64,000 nt of DNA. Source: Limimaricola soesokkakensis. Lineage in GTDB: Bacteria; Pseudomonadota; Alphaproteobacteria; Rhodobacterales; Rhodobacteraceae. Under the pieces are notes generated by a model. It searched no databases. It worked only from the letters and a program-made list of their open reading frames with translations, and was not told the DNA's origin. Positions within the stretch are counted from its first letter, which is position 1; each line of letters opens with the position of its first letter. Below, piece by piece: positions 42,775-50,876 of the stretch. The translations under genes and the position numbers were made by a program. The stretch covers positions 98,458 through 162,457 of the forward strand of contig NZ_FWFY01000010.1 in the NCBI RefSeq assembly GCF_900172345.1. The letters run 5' to 3'.

Positions 42775-42805
42775 GAACGGGGAGCGGAAGGCCAAGGCCC
42801 CGTTC
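42775..42805 (+). promoter_or_regulatory. Hairpin in the rpsF leader, candidate S6:S18 autoregulatory element
   Basis: GAACGGGG (42775-42782) and CCCCGTTC (42798-42805) form a perfect 8-bp stem with a 15-nt purine-rich internal part. It lies 35 nt before the rpsF ATG. S6:S18 complexes are known to bind a leader hairpin of rpsF messages in many bacteria; whether the CCG-bulge motif is met here I could not confirm. Confidence 0.4.
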
Positions 42806-42840
42806 TATGAAATGCGCCCGGAAATCGAACTGGAGTTCAC

Positions 42841-43194
42841 ATGCCGCTTTACGAGCATGTCTTCATCGCGCGTCAGGACCTGTCCAACGCGCAGGCCGAA
42901 AGCCTCGTCGAGCACTTCTCGACCGTCCTCGCCGACAATGGCGGCAAGGTGCTCGAGAACGAGTACTGGGGCGTGAAGACCATGGCCTACAAGATCAACA
43001 AGAACCGCAAGGGCCACTACGCCTTCCTGCGCTCGGACGCCCCGTCGCCCGCCGTGCAGGAAATGGAGCGCCTGATGCGCCTGCATGACGACGTGATGCG
43101 CGTCCTGACCATCAAGGTCGACGCCCACGAAGAGGGCCCCTCGGTCCAGATGCAGAAGCGCGAAGAGCGCGGCGAGCGCCGCGAGCGTCGCTGA
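42841..43194 (+). CDS. rpsF: 30S ribosomal protein S6
   Basis: A 117-residue protein, MPLYEHVFIARQDLSNAQAE, with the ferredoxin-like fold motifs YWGVKTMAYKINKNRKGHY and a basic C-terminal tail (QKREERGERRERR). S6 binds S18 on the platform of the small subunit. It heads the operon rpsF-rpsR-rplI. Confidence 0.98.
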   Translation: MPLYEHVFIARQDLSNAQAESLVEHFSTVLADNGGKVLENEYWGVKTMAYKINKNRKGHYAFLRSDAPSPAVQEMERLMRLHDDVMRVLTIKVDAHEEGPSVQMQKREERGERRERR

Positions 43195-43218
43195 TCGCCT
43201 CCAGGAAAGGATAAGAGA

Positions 43219-43446
43219 ATGGCCACCAAACCGTTTTTCCGTCGCCGCAAGACCGACCCCTTCGAGGGCGAGAACGCGCCGAAGATCGACTACAAAGACA
43301 CGCGTCTGCTGCAGCGCTACATCTCCGAGCGCGGCAAGATCGTGCCCTCGCGCATTACCGCCGTCGGCTCCAAGAACCAGCGCAAGCTCGCCCAGGCGAT
43401 CAAGCGCGCGCGGTTCCTGGCGCTGCTGCCCTACGCCGTGAAATAA
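43219..43446 (+). CDS. rpsR: 30S ribosomal protein S18
   Basis: A 75-residue basic protein, [20 protein letters not shown], with the invariant region [23 protein letters not shown] (key residues) and the end [12 protein letters not shown]. Partner of S6. It lacks the N-terminal zinc-type Cys motif. AGGAAAGGA precedes the ATG. Confidence 0.98.
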   Translation: MATKPFFRRRKTDPFEGENAPKIDYKDTRLLQRYISERGKIVPSRITAVGSKNQRKLAQAIKRARFLALLPYAVK

Positions 43447-43458
43447 GGAGACCGACAC

Positions 43459-44043
43459 ATGGACGTGATCCTTCTGGAACGTGTGGCCAAGCTTGGCCAG
43501 ATGGGCGAAATCGTGAAGGTTAAGGACGGCTACGCCCGTAACTTCCTTCTGCCCCAAGGCAAGGCGCTCCGCGCGAACGAGGCCAACAAGGCCCGCTTCG
43601 AGGAGCAGAAAGCCCAGCTCGAGACCCAGAACCTCGAGTCGAAGAAAGAGGCCGAAGCGATGGCCGCGAAGCTCGACGGGCAGCAGTTCGTCGTGATCCG
43701 CTCCGCCTCCGACGGCGGCTCGCTCTACGGCTCGGTCACCACCCGCGACGTCGCCGAAGCCGCGACCGCCGATGGTTTCTCGGTCGATCGCAAGCAGGTC
43801 GTGCTGCGCGGCGCGATCAAGGAACTCGGCCTCTACGAGGTGACCGTGGTCCTGCACCCCGAGGTGGACGCCACGATCGAGATCAACGTCGCCCGCTCGC
43901 CCGAAGAGGCCGAGCTGCAGGCGTCGGGCAAGTCGATCCAGGATCTAGCCGCGGAAGAGGAAGCCGCCGCCGAGTTCGAGATCCAGGGCCTGTTCGACGA
44001 CATCGGCGGCGCCGCCAATGACGACGAGGGCCAGGAGGGCTGA
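43459..44043 (+). CDS. rplI: 50S ribosomal protein L9
   Basis: A 194-residue protein with the L9 N-terminal domain ([37 protein letters not shown]), the long connecting helix, and the C-terminal domain ([17 protein letters not shown]). An extra acidic tail of about 45 residues ([13 protein letters not shown] to the end) is common in alphaproteobacteria. The operon ends in a strong terminator. Confidence 0.98.
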   Translation: MDVILLERVAKLGQMGEIVKVKDGYARNFLLPQGKALRANEANKARFEEQKAQLETQNLESKKEAEAMAAKLDGQQFVVIRSASDGGSLYGSVTTRDVAEAATADGFSVDRKQVVLRGAIKELGLYEVTVVLHPEVDATIEINVARSPEEAELQASGKSIQDLAAEEEAAAEFEIQGLFDDIGGAANDDEGQEG

Positions 44044-44066
44044 AGCCCGCCTGAACCAGCATCCGG

Positions 44067-44103
44067 ACATGGCCGCGTCGAAAGACGCGGCCATGTTCAT
44101 TTT
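44067..44103 (+). terminator. Intrinsic terminator after rplI
   Basis: ACATGGCCGCGTC (44067-44079) pairs perfectly with GACGCGGCCATGT (44084-44096) around a GAAA tetraloop, followed by a T-rich tail (TCATTTT). Confidence 0.92.
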
Positions 44104-44274
44104 CGGGGACACGATAGGGGACCGTCGCGGACGCGACGCCGTGTCGCCGGTCGGTACGCTTTCCCCCCTACTGACACTCCCGGCGCCCGCCTATATGATC
44201 CGACTGTACTCGAGTGCCGGGCCCGTCCGGCCTCGCTCGGGCAATGGGCGCAACGACCGGGAGATGGACGGGCG

Positions 44275-45273
44275 GTGAATATCGAAGCGGACACGACGAC
44301 GAGGCCGGAGACCGACCGGCTGAACGAGGAGCGGCTGCTCGAGACCATCCGGCATGCCCGGCTGCCCCTGTGCATCACCGATCCGACCCTGCCCGACAAC
44401 CCGATCGTCTTCGCCAACGCGGCGTTCTGCGCGCTGACCGGTTACCCGATCGAGGAAGTGGTCGGCCGCAACTGCCGGTTCCTGCAGGGCCGCGACACGA
44501 CCAAGGTTAGCATCGAACGGATCCGCCAGATCATCGTCAGCGGCGAGGTCGACACGGTCGAGATCCTGAACTACCGCAAGGATGGCACCAGCTTCGTCAA
44601 CGCCCTGCAGATCGGACCGATCATGGGCGAGGACGGCACGCCGGTGCTGTTCTTCGGCTCGCAACTCGACGCCTCGTCGCGCCGCGAGGGCGAGCGTCAG
44701 GCGCGCGAGCTGGCCGATCGCGAGCTTGGCCACCGGCTGCGCAACATCGTCAACGTCATGTCGGTGATGATCCGCATGTCGGCGCGCGAGGCCGAGGATG
44801 TCCAGACGCTGGCCCGGATCGTCGACGGGCGGCTCAAGACCCTGAGCGAGGCGCATTTCCGCACCATCGGCGACAGCTCCGAGAGCGCGGCGCGGCTGCG
44901 CGAACTGCTGCGGCCGATCCTCGACGCCTACGCGCCGCGCGGCGACGCGCAATTCGCCTTCGAGGGCGACGATCCGCAGGTGCCCGCCGATCTCATTTCG
45001 GCGCTGACCCTCACGGTCCACTAATTGGCAACTAATTCGGTGAAGCACGGCGCGCTGGGCGCCCATGAGGGCCGGGTCGCGCTCGAGGTCTCGGCCGATG
45101 ACGGGCTGAGGCTGTGCTGGACGGAGCGCGGCGGCCCCGAGGTGGTGGCGCCCGAGCGGCGCAGCGGCTCCGGCATCATCCGCTCGCTGGTGGCCGGCGT
45201 CGGCGGCACGCTCGAGCTCGACTGGCAGCGCGAAGGGCTGGTGGCCCGGCTCGCCTTTCCTGCCGACCGCTGA
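44275..45273 (+). pseudogene. LOV-domain HWE histidine kinase interrupted by an in-frame TAA
   Basis: One gene in one frame, split by TAA at 45022-45024. Residues 1-135 are a LOV blue-light domain with the flavin-adduct Cys67 in GRNCRFLQGRD. The H-box with His153 is in LGHRLRNIVNVM. The catalytic domain up to TLTVH comes before the stop; after it ATNSVKHGALG, the WxE motif LCWTERGGPEV and the G-box GSGIIRSLVAG continue intact to 45273. The stop replaces the conserved N-box Glu of H-E-L-A-T-N; GAA to TAA is one base change. A 249-residue LOV plus DHp fragment would be made. The start is GTG at 44275 with GGGAG upstream. A true readthrough or a sequencing error are alternatives. Confidence 0.85.
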
Positions 45274-45575
45274 ACCGGCCCGACCGCGCGCCCGGCGCGC
45301 GATGTCCCGGTCGCACCGAGGATGCCGACCGGTCATCCCGTTCGGCTCCCCTTCATTGCCGCCACCCTGCCGGACGCGGACGCCCCGCCCGCGCACGCAG
45401 GACGCCGCAATTGCGCGCGCCCGACCCCGGCCCTGTCCGGCGCTGCCAACCGGGCCGGCGCGCAGGCTTCCGCCACGGCAGCCCGCGAAAGGTCATTCCC
45501 CTGTGACGCGAAGCCGCTACCCTGCGGCCACCAATTACGGGGGCGAAACGACCCCCGATACCAGGGAGACGATCA
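45274..45575. other. Intergenic region before the CpdB-like gene (302 bp), with a weak Pho-box-like site
   Basis: No credible gene. At 45490-45507 the plus strand reads AGGTCAT-TCCC-CTGTGAC, matching the two PhoB 7-mers at 5 and 6 of 7 with the correct 4-bp spacer. A hairpin GGGGGCGAAACGACCCCC stands at about 45539-45556, close to the ribosome-binding site AGGGAGA. No terminator of the LOV gene was seen. Confidence 0.4.
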
Positions 45576-47534
45576 ATGGCACTGATCCTGAACCGCCGCG
45601 GCTTTCTTGCCGGAAGCTCGGCCATGCTGGCGCTGCACCCTTTCTCGGTGCGCGCGCAGGGCAATCAGGCGCATCTGCGCATCATGGAGACGACGGACCT
45701 GCACGTCCACGTCTACCCCTACGATTATTACGCCGACAAGGAGATCGACACCGTCGGCCTCGCACGTACCGCCAGCCTGATCGAGGACATCCGGTCCGAG
45801 GCCACCAATTCGGTGCTGTTCGACAATGGAGATTTCCTGCAGGGCAACCCGATGGGCGACTACATCGCCTATGAGCGCGGCATGCCCGAAGGCGCCATGC
45901 ACCCGGTGATCGAGGCGATGAACACGCTGGGCTTCGACGCCTCGACGCTGGGCAATCACGAGTTCAACTACGGGCTGGAGTTCCTGATGAACTCGGTCTC
46001 GGGCGCCGCCTTCCCGATCGTCTCGGCCAACGTCGTGACCAGCATGGGCGAGGAGATCACCGGCGACGAGACCCTCGTGCCGCCCTACGTGATCCTCGAC
46101 CGCGAAATCACCGACGGCGCCGGAGAGACCCATGCCATCAAGATCGGCGTGATCGGCTTCGTGCCGCCGCAGATCATGAACTGGGACCGCAAGCATCTCG
46201 AGGGCAAGGTCGAGCCGCGCGATATCGTGCGCGCCGCCGAGGCCTATGTCCCGAAGATGAAGGAGGAAGGCGCGCAGATCATCGTGGCGCTGAGCCATAG
46301 CGGCATCGGCCCGGTCGAGCATACCGAGGGCATGGAGAACGCCGCGATCCCGTTGGCGGGCGTCGAGGGGATCGACGTGGTCCTCACCGGCCACAGCCAC
46401 CTCGTCTTCCCCGGCCCCGATTACGAGGATCACGAGGGCGTCGACGTGGCCGCCGGCACGATCAACGGCAAGCCGGGCGTGATGGCGGGTTTCTGGGGCT
46501 CCCACATGGGTCTCGTCGACCTGATGCTGGAGCGCGACGGCGAAGGCTGGCGCGTCGCCGGATCGGAGGTCGAGGCGCGGCCGATCTACGAGCGTGGAGA
46601 GGATCGCTCGATCACGCCGCTGGTCGAGAGCCACGAGCCGGTGCTGGAGTCGGTCGCCGAGGAGCATCAGGAGACGCTCGACTACGTGCGCCGCGCCGTG
46701 GGCAAGACCGACGCGCCGCTGCACAGCTACTTCGCGCTGGTAGCCGACGATCCAAGCGTGCAGATCGTTTCCAACGCCCAGACCTGGTATATCGAGCAGA
46801 TGCTCGCTGGCACCGAGCACGAGGGGCTGCCGATCCTCTCGGCGGCGGCGCCCTTCAAGGCGGGCGGGCGCGGCGGCCCGGACTATTTCACCGACGTGCC
46901 CACCGGCGACGTCGCGATCAAGAACGTGGCCGATCTCTACCTCTATCCCAACACGGTGCGCGCGGTGCGGGTGACCGGGGCCGAGGTCAAGGACTGGCTC
47001 GAGCGTTCGGCGGGGATGTTCAACCAGATCGAGCCGGGCCGCGAGGATCAGGTCCTGCTCAATGACGAGTTCCCCTCCTACAATTTCGACGTGATCGACG
47101 GGGTGACCTACGAGATCGACCTGTCGGAACCGGCGAAGTTCGACCGCGACGGCAACGCCGTGGCGCCCGAGGCGAACCGTATCAAGAACCTGCAATTCGA
47201 GGGCCAGCCGATCGACCCCGAGCAGGAGTTCATCATCGCGACGAACAATTACCGCGCGACGGGGGGCGGCTCCTTCCCCGGCGCCGACGGCTCCACGATC
47301 GTGTTCGAGGCCCCCGACACCAACCGCGACGTGATCGTGCGCTACATCGTCGAGCAGGGCACGATCAGCCCCTCGGCCGATGCCAACTGGCAATTCACGC
47401 CGATGGACGGCACCACGGTGCTGTTCGACACCGGCCCGCGCGCGGCGGAATACCTCAACGACGTGAAGGGCGTGCAGATCGCGCCCGCAGGCGACGGCCC
47501 CGACGGCTTCGCCCGCTTCGTGATCCGGCTCTGA
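45576..47534 (+). CDS. Tat-exported bifunctional 2',3'-cyclic-nucleotide phosphodiesterase / 3'-nucleotidase (CpdB-like)
   Basis: A 652-residue periplasmic enzyme. Twin-arginine signal NRRGFLAGSSAMLAL at residues 6-20, cleaved near 30. The metallophosphoesterase domain has TTDLHVHVYPYDYY, DNGDFLQGNPMGDY, LGNHEFNYGLEFL, VALSHSGIG and LTGHSHLVFPG, the five metal-ligand motifs of the family. The 5'-nucleotidase C-terminal domain (FKAGGRGGPDYFTDVPTGDV, NYRATGGGSFPG) follows. It releases nucleosides and phosphate from nucleotides outside the cytoplasm. Confidence 0.92.
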   Translation: MALILNRRGFLAGSSAMLALHPFSVRAQGNQAHLRIMETTDLHVHVYPYDYYADKEIDTVGLARTASLIEDIRSEATNSVLFDNGDFLQGNPMGDYIAYERGMPEGAMHPVIEAMNTLGFDASTLGNHEFNYGLEFLMNSVSGAAFPIVSANVVTSMGEEITGDETLVPPYVILDREITDGAGETHAIKIGVIGFVPPQIMNWDRKHLEGKVEPRDIVRAAEAYVPKMKEEGAQIIVALSHSGIGPVEHTEGMENAAIPLAGVEGIDVVLTGHSHLVFPGPDYEDHEGVDVAAGTINGKPGVMAGFWGSHMGLVDLMLERDGEGWRVAGSEVEARPIYERGEDRSITPLVESHEPVLESVAEEHQETLDYVRRAVGKTDAPLHSYFALVADDPSVQIVSNAQTWYIEQMLAGTEHEGLPILSAAAPFKAGGRGGPDYFTDVPTGDVAIKNVADLYLYPNTVRAVRVTGAEVKDWLERSAGMFNQIEPGREDQVLLNDEFPSYNFDVIDGVTYEIDLSEPAKFDRDGNAVAPEANRIKNLQFEGQPIDPEQEFIIATNNYRATGGGSFPGADGSTIVFEAPDTNRDVIVRYIVEQGTISPSADANWQFTPMDGTTVLFDTGPRAAEYLNDVKGVQIAPAGDGPDGFARFVIRL

Positions 47535-47541
47535 CGCCGAG

Positions 47542-47569
47542 GCCGCCGGGCGCCATGGCGCCCGGCGGC
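47542..47569 (+). terminator. Hairpin terminator after the CpdB-like gene
   Basis: GCCGCCGGGCGCC (47542-47554) and GGCGCCCGGCGGC (47557-47569) form a perfect 13-bp stem with a 2-nt centre, 8 nt past the stop. No T-tract follows, only CTTT eleven bases later. Confidence 0.65.
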
Positions 47570-47841
47570 GCGACCGCTTTGCGCGTCACCCCCGAGCCAT
47601 CGCCCCAAAACGCAGGGGGCTGAGGCCGATCCACTGCGAACCCCAGCCCTTTGCACTTCGTGGCGCAGCCTCCGACGAAGGCCCCTGTGAGTGCGAAGGC
47701 ATGGCAATCAAAGCCTCCCCAAAAAAAGTCCTCGGGAGCCTCTGACTGATGTCAGCTATGCGGACGAAGCTGACGTTCGCTGAGGGTGCGCGATCAGGAG
47801 AAGTGCTCGCGGTGCTTTCCAAAAAAGATGGGGAGTAGAAT
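47570..47841. other. Gene-free stretch after the CpdB-like gene
   Basis: About 270 bp without a credible gene; the minus-strand frame across it is a continuation of an antisense frame of the DUF1992 gene. It contains the left inverted repeat (47643-47658) and a poly-A run CCAAAAAAAG at about 47718-47727, which could serve as the T-tract of a terminator for the minus-strand DUF1992 gene, but no matching stem was found. Confidence 0.4.
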
Positions 47842-48306
47842 TTATCTGCGCATGAACTTCTGGCGAGCTTCACGAGCGATATTGTATCGCAGTTCAAGGC
47901 GAGCGAGTTCAGCCATCGCTTCCTTCCGTTCAGGCCCGTTCGCAAGCGTGGCGAGGTGGCTCTGATGCGCAGCCATCTTCTTCTTGAGTTCGATTTCTTC
48001 CGGCACGACACCGGCTTGAGCCATGATGCGGAACCCCACAGCTTCTCCCGCATCCACAAAAGCATCCGCTGAGCGATCAGGCAGTGGTTTGCCTTCGCCT
48101 TCAAGACCTTCAAGCTGACCTTGCAGCTTCGCCTTCTGTATCTGGCGCTCAATGAGTCTCTGAAGATTTCGGATCATGCTGACCAATAGCACAGTATTAA
48201 GGTAACGGATACTAAGGGCTCGAAGCGAACATTGCGCTCCGAGCCTTGGTATCACTCATCTGCACCACAAAATGTAGAGGGCTGGCTGCAAAGTGCAAAG
48301 GACTGG
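47643..48306. repeat. Inverted repeats bounding a compositionally different 0.65-kb patch
   Basis: CCAGCCCTTTGCACTT (47643-47658) reappears inverted as AAGTGCAAAGGACTGG (48291-48306), 15 of 16 matching. The enclosed DNA is visibly poorer in G+C than its surroundings and carries the DUF1992 gene. GGCTGCGCC also recurs near both ends. It may be a small insertion, but no transposase or target duplication was found. Confidence 0.45.
47842..48177 (-). CDS. DUF1992 (DnaJ homologue subfamily C member 28-like) protein
   Basis: A 111-residue protein, MIRNLQRLIERQIQKAKLQG, with GEGKPLPDRSADAFVDAGEAVG and the middle KKKMAAHQ, the recognisable DUF1992 pattern (QLEGLEGEGKPLP is the hallmark). It is all helical and charged. 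Function unknown; the name comes from a eukaryotic DnaJ-domain protein that shares the region. Codon use is less GC-rich than in the neighbours, and the gene lies between inverted repeats, both hinting at acquisition. The ATG at 48177 fits the family start. Confidence 0.75.
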   Translation of the reverse strand: MIRNLQRLIERQIQKAKLQGQLEGLEGEGKPLPDRSADAFVDAGEAVGFRIMAQAGVVPEEIELKKKMAAHQSHLATLANGPERKEAMAELARLELRYNIAREARQKFMRR

Positions 48307-48451
48307 CTGCGCCCCCCTCCCGTTTTCCGGCCCTGAGGCCCTTGGGGCGGCATTTGCCCGGAACCGCCCGCATTGGTTGCGCAGCCCTCTGGCTCCGACG
48401 CGCGAAACGCGATCTAATGATCCTCGCGGGATTAGATGCGTGGAGGATCGA

Positions 48452-48718
48452 GTGGCAGGCGAGACGGAAGATCATCCATCGAGCCCGGACGAGCCGGAAA
48501 CCCGTCAGGTCAGCGTCCGCGTCGAGGCGGCCCTCGTCGAGCGATTCATCGCGGCGCGGCGGATCTGCGAGGCAAACGGCAAGGAGCTGCCCATCGCCGA
48601 GGTGGTGCGGCTCGGCATGGAAGCCGCCATCCGCGAGGTCGAGGCCACCTTCGGGGAGGCGGTCGAGAAACAAGCCCCTTCTCGTGGCGAAGCCCGGAGA
48701 ACCTCGCCTGGCGCCTGA
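48452..48718 (+). CDS. Small ribbon-helix-helix-like protein
   Basis: An 88-residue frame starting with GTG at 48452, GGAGG 5 nt upstream. It opens with acidic, Pro/Glu/Thr-rich residues, then RQVSVRVEAALVERFIAARR and ELPIAEVVRLGMEAAIREVE by pieces, the strand-helix-helix pattern of CopG/Arc-type DNA-binding proteins. No toxin gene is beside it. It could be an orphan regulator or part of the small acquired patch. Recognition is by pattern only; an ATG two codons upstream in another frame is not usable. Confidence 0.5.
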   Translation: MAGETEDHPSSPDEPETRQVSVRVEAALVERFIAARRICEANGKELPIAEVVRLGMEAAIREVEATFGEAVEKQAPSRGEARRTSPGA

Positions 48719-48882
48719 GCGTTAGGGCGACGCGCCTCGGCCAGCCCATCGATCAGTCGAAACCGTATTGGGCGCAGGAGTTCGGGAGGGCCGCAGGAGG
48801 ACGCAGGCGCGGTCGGGCTGCACGCTCACGCGGGGTCCGGCCGACCGCAAGTCCCGGCGAGGCCCCGCCACCAACCCTGTTC

Positions 48883-50103
48883 CTATGCCATAACGGCATC
48901 CGCCGGGCAGATCAGCGCCCCCGCCGCGATCAGCGCCTCGATCTTCTCAGACGCATAGCCCAACTCCCCGAGCACCTCGCGGCCGTGCTGACCCAGGAGC
49001 GGCGCGGGCGTCGCGGTCTCGGCCTCGGCGGCCGAGAACTTCACCGGGTGGCCGATCCCCTTCACCCGGCCCGCGATCGGGTGCTCGGTCTCGACGATCA
49101 TCCCGCGCGCCAGCGCCTGTGGGTCGGCCTGCATCTCGGGAATGCTCAGAACCGGCCCGGCGGGCAGGCCCTGCGCCTCCATCCGCTCAAGCCAGTCGGC
49201 CGTGTCGCGCTGTCTCAGGTGATCGTTGAGCAGATCGACCAGTGCCGAGAGGTTCTGCATTCGGTCGCGGTTCGTGGCAAAGCGCGGGTCCTCGCCCAGC
49301 TCGGGCGCGTCGATCACCTGCAGCAGGCGCAGCCAGTTCTGCTGGTTGGCGGCGCCGACATTGATCCAGCCATCGCGGGTCTCGAAGGCCTGGTAGGGCG
49401 CGTTCAGCGGATGCGCGGAGCCCACCGGCCCCGGCGTTTCGCCGGTGGCGAAGGCGATGGCGCTCTGCCAGTAGGTGAGCGTGATCCCGGCCTCGAACAG
49501 CGAGGTGTCGACCTTCTGCCCCTGCCCGGTCGCGCGCGCCTGCGCATAGGCGGCGCAGCAGCCCATCGCGGCGAGGATGCCGGCGGTGATGTCGGTGATC
49601 GGGGCGCCGGGCTTGACCGGCGGACGGCCCGGGCCCTCGCCGGTGATCGACATCAGCCCCGACATGCCCTGCGCGATCAGGTCGAAGCCGCCGCGGCCGG
49701 CATAGGGCCCGGTGCGGCCAAAGCCGGAAATCTCGCAATAGACGAGGCGCGGGTTGATCTCGCGCAGGCTCTCGTAGCCGAGGCCCAGCTTCTCCATCGT
49801 GCCGAGGCGGTAGTTTTCGATCACCACGTCTGCTTCGGCCAGCAGGTCGCGCAGCGCCTGAACCGCCTCGGGCTGCTTGAGGTCGAGCGCGATGCCGCGC
49901 TTGTTGCGGTTCATCATCAGATAGGCCGCGCTCTCGCCCGCGATCTCGGGCGGCACGAAGCGGCGGCTGTCATCGCCCGTGGGCTTCTCGACCTTGATCA
50001 CGTCGGCGCCCATATCGGCCAGCATCAGCCCGCAGGCCGGCCCGGCCATGATATGCGCAAGCTCCACCACCTTCATGCCCGCCAAGGGTCCCTTGCCGCT
50101 CAT
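48883..50103 (-). CDS. CaiB/BaiF family CoA-transferase (class III)
   Basis: A 406-residue class III CoA-transferase. VVELAHIMAGPACGLMLADMGADVIKVE is the family opening (key residues P-A/G and D-V-I-K-V-E), NRNKRG follows, and the catalytic Asp lies in RGGFDLIAQGMSGLM. It would move CoA between acyl groups to activate the acid imported by the adjacent TRAP system. The start is ATGA-coupled to the enoyl-CoA hydratase-like gene. Substrate unknown. It is the last gene of the minus-strand arm. Confidence 0.9.
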   Translation of the reverse strand: MSGKGPLAGMKVVELAHIMAGPACGLMLADMGADVIKVEKPTGDDSRRFVPPEIAGESAAYLMMNRNKRGIALDLKQPEAVQALRDLLAEADVVIENYRLGTMEKLGLGYESLREINPRLVYCEISGFGRTGPYAGRGGFDLIAQGMSGLMSITGEGPGRPPVKPGAPITDITAGILAAMGCCAAYAQARATGQGQKVDTSLFEAGITLTYWQSAIAFATGETPGPVGSAHPLNAPYQAFETRDGWINVGAANQQNWLRLLQVIDAPELGEDPRFATNRDRMQNLSALVDLLNDHLRQRDTADWLERMEAQGLPAGPVLSIPEMQADPQALARGMIVETEHPIAGRVKGIGHPVKFSAAEAETATPAPLLGQHGREVLGELGYASEKIEALIAAGALICPADAVMA

Positions 50104-50876
50104 CTGCCCCTCCATTCCGGCTTGCGCTTGGCGAGGAAGGCTTCCATCCCGTGGCGGAAATCCTCGCTCATGTAGCATATCTCGATCAGGTCGGCGTCCT
50201 CCACCGCGCGCGCCTCGCGGTTGCGGCGCATCGCCTCCTTGGTGGCGCGCAGGGTCAGCGGCGCCATGCCCGCCAGCGTGTCGGCGATCTCGCCCGCGCG
50301 CGCCATCAGCGCCGCCTCGTCGGGCAGCAGCTCGGAAACGAGGCCGATGGCGCGGGCCTCCTCGGCCTCGATCAGCCGGGCGGTGAAGATGATCTCGCGC
50401 AGCCGCCCTGCGCCGACGAGCTCCGAAAGCCGCGCGAGGTTGGCGGCCGAGAGGCAGTTGCCCAGCGTCCGCGCGATCGGAAAGCCGAAGCGCAGGTTGG
50501 CCGCCGCGATCCGCAGGTCGCAGGCCGCCGCGATCGCCGCCCCGCCCCCGGTGCAGGCGCCGTTCAGCGCCGCGAGCGTCGGCAGCGGGCAGGTCTCGAC
50601 CGCGCCCAGCACCTCGGCGATCCGCGCCTCGTAGCGATGCGCGTCCGCCGCCGTCTCGAAGCCCCGGAACTGGGTCATGTCGGTCCCCGCCGCGAAGGCG
50701 CGCCCCCCCGCGCCCGAGATCACCACCGCGCGGACCGAGCCGTCGGTGGGCACATTGGCGCAGGCCTCGGCCAGCGCCTCGTACATGCCGAAGGTGAGCG
50801 CGTTGCGCGCGGCGGGGCGGTTGAAGATGATGTGAAGCGTCGCGCCGCGACGCTCCGTGATCAGCTCATCTGTCAT
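50100..50876 (-). CDS. Enoyl-CoA hydratase/isomerase family protein
   Basis: A 258-residue crotonase-fold protein. NRPAARNALTFGMYEAL, the oxyanion-hole motif GAGGRAFAAGTDMTQF and NGACTGGGAAIAAACDLRIA identify the family. The catalytic Glu pair is not obvious: the region after DLRIA reads AANLRFGFPIARTLGN, so hydratase, isomerase or lyase activity cannot be told apart. ATGA-coupled to dctM upstream and caiB downstream. It probably acts on the CoA ester made by the CoA-transferase. Confidence 0.88.
   Translation of the reverse strand: MTDELITERRGATLHIIFNRPAARNALTFGMYEALAEACANVPTDGSVRAVVISGAGGRAFAAGTDMTQFRGFETAADAHRYEARIAEVLGAVETCPLPTLAALNGACTGGGAAIAAACDLRIAAANLRFGFPIARTLGNCLSAANLARLSELVGAGRLREIIFTARLIEAEEARAIGLVSELLPDEAALMARAGEIADTLAGMAPLTLRATKEAMRRNREARAVEDADLIEICYMSEDFRHGMEAFLAKRKPEWRGR

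Noticed and set aside
45025..45273. Independent small ATPase gene starting with TTG
   Set aside because: It is in the same frame as the LOV kinase directly after its TAA, has no ribosome-binding site and supplies exactly the missing part of the kinase domain.
47586..48152. Minus-strand frame of about 188 codons over the DUF1992 gene
   Set aside because: Same strand but another frame of the recognisable DUF1992 protein; Ser/Arg-rich with no family match.
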